Shown piece by piece: positions 63,582 to 64,000 of a stretch of 64,000 nt of DNA. This stretch comes from Haloprofundus halophilus (lineage in GTDB: Archaea; Halobacteriota; Halobacteria; Halobacteriales; Haloferacaceae), in NCBI RefSeq assembly GCF_003439925.1, contig NZ_QQRR01000001.1:372001-436000 (forward strand). Reading direction: 5' to 3'. Each line of letters starts with the position of its first letter. The first letter of the stretch is position 1. The position numbers and the translations under genes were made by a program. Under the pieces are notes generated by a model. The model was given only the letters and a program-made list of their open reading frames with translations, had not been told where the DNA came from and ran no database searches.

Positions 63582-63740
63582 TTACAATGGGTGTTGTAGT
63601 ATCGGATTATAGTATTTTCTAGCGTCCATCGTTTGGGCTAACAAGTCCAAAACATAGGGCATTCGTGGAACATCAGCTCCCTATCTAGTGCAAATTCGTC
63701 AGGTAGCTACTGCCGTGGAATTCGACGAAACTACGTTATC

Positions 63741-63860
63741 AGGGCCCTGTTGAAACCCTCATCCGATGACAGATGTGGCGTGCTGAATACAGAGGGATGT
63801 ATTCAGCAAGCCATTGATGTTTGTTTCACTCAGCCAGTAATGAAACAGCCCTCAGGTAGT
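63741..63860. mobile_element. Possible insertion-sequence end or MITE
   Basis: The stretch begins AGGGCCCTGTTGAAACCCTC and closes near ATGAAACAGCCCTC, whose reverse complement begins GAGGGCTGTTTCAT, giving a loose terminal similarity (AGGGC...TGTT). Inside lies a perfect 11-bp hairpin TGCTGAATACA/TGTATTCAGCA (63781-63808). It has the look of a haloarchaeal IS end or a small non-autonomous element, but no transposase is visible in the window. The remaining bases of the gap 63582-63943 show no gene. Confidence 0.35.
63781..63808. repeat. Perfect 11-bp inverted repeat
   Basis: TGCTGAATACA (63781-63791) and TGTATTCAGCA (63798-63808) pair around GAGGGA. No T-run follows. It is the strongest dyad in the A+T-rich right end. 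Confidence 0.85.
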
Positions 63861-63943
63861 GTGCATTTACCGCTTCAATCTCGCACCGCTGTCTGCTCCG
63901 GAGGATATAGGTCGCATCACAGACATACAGTAGACAGTTCAAT

Positions 63944-64000
63944 ATGCACGACGCTATAGCCGAGACACTTCCGGGGTGGGCCACCTATCTTGCGGTGGTT
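63944..64000 (+). CDS. Start of a protein cut by the window edge
   Basis: ATG 63944 opens a frame MHDAIAETLPGWATYLAVV that runs off the right edge without a stop. An A+T-rich CAGTTCAATATG context precedes it. Nineteen residues are too few to identify the protein; the amphipathic start followed by hydrophobic residues could be a membrane or transposase-type N-terminus. Confidence 0.35.
   Translation, partial: MHDAIAETLPGWATYLAVV

Overview
The window is chromosomal DNA of a haloarchaeon, most likely from the Haloferax/Halogeometricum side of Halobacteria. The evidence is high G+C, very acidic proteins, TATA-type archaeal promoters about 25-30 bases ahead of start codons (often with no room for a 5' leader), Tat lipoproteins, a class I archaeal fructose-bisphosphate aldolase, AbrB-PhoU and TRASH regulators, and a menaquinone pathway. 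Assignments come from reading protein motifs only; no database search was run.

Layout. 1-5 kb: a PhoU-type phosphate regulator, two coupled haloarchaeal proteins (one a WHy/LEA14 surface protein with a tandem N-glycosylation-sequon tail), small proteins, a SRPBCC protein and a nitrilase-family amidohydrolase. 5-11.7 kb: a Gfo/Idh/MocA sugar dehydrogenase, a membrane protein, an aldehyde dehydrogenase, a RIO-like kinase and an acyl-CoA dehydrogenase. 11.7-20.9 kb: a membrane PAS histidine kinase, GNAT acetyltransferase, xylose-isomerase-like TIM barrel, PfkB sugar kinase, NCS2 nucleobase permease, aldo/keto reductase and an AhpD-like protein. 21-25 kb: a compact copper locus (CopZ chaperone, TRASH-domain regulator, CopA ATPase) with a shared operator-like motif, then a cold-shock protein and a highly foldable intergenic region. 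25.8-34 kb: an acyl-CoA synthetase, a second aldo/keto reductase, an MFS transporter and a candidate extracytoplasmic metal or heme module (Tp34/P19-like lipoprotein, winged-helix regulator, small membrane protein, divergent DyP-fold Tat lipoprotein). 34-42 kb: ferredoxin, 3-hydroxyacyl-CoA dehydrogenase, HhH protein, the gluconeogenic fba-fbp operon, a hybrid receiver/PAS histidine kinase and an acyl-CoA carboxylase carboxyltransferase. 42.6-46.8 kb: MaoC dehydratase, glutamate dehydrogenase, CitE-family lyase and a second glutamate dehydrogenase. 47-52 kb: pyrBI, small proteins, an unrecognised 309-residue protein and an ATP-grasp ligase. 52.5-62.6 kb: enoyl-CoA hydratase and acyl-CoA ligase, then the menaquinone genes menC, menA, menB, menD and menF with interspersed small or membrane proteins. 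62.65-64 kb: an array of short hairpins, then A+T-rich DNA with one unfamiliar gene and a mobile-element-like inverted repeat, which looks like the edge of an acquired island.

How parts work together. The Cu locus is a sense, chaperone and export circuit. fba-fbp run gluconeogenesis. The acyl-CoA synthetases, dehydrogenase, hydratases, 3-hydroxyacyl-CoA dehydrogenase and carboxylase are scattered pieces of acyl-CoA metabolism. pyrB/pyrI make aspartate transcarbamoylase. The men block supplies respiratory menaquinone. A recurrent oddity is direct tandem repeats (9, 21, 27 and 34 bp units) in intergenic DNA and at the 3' ends of three genes. At least seven plausible genes encode fewer than 60 residues, including two CxxC...CxxC zinc-ribbon microproteins.
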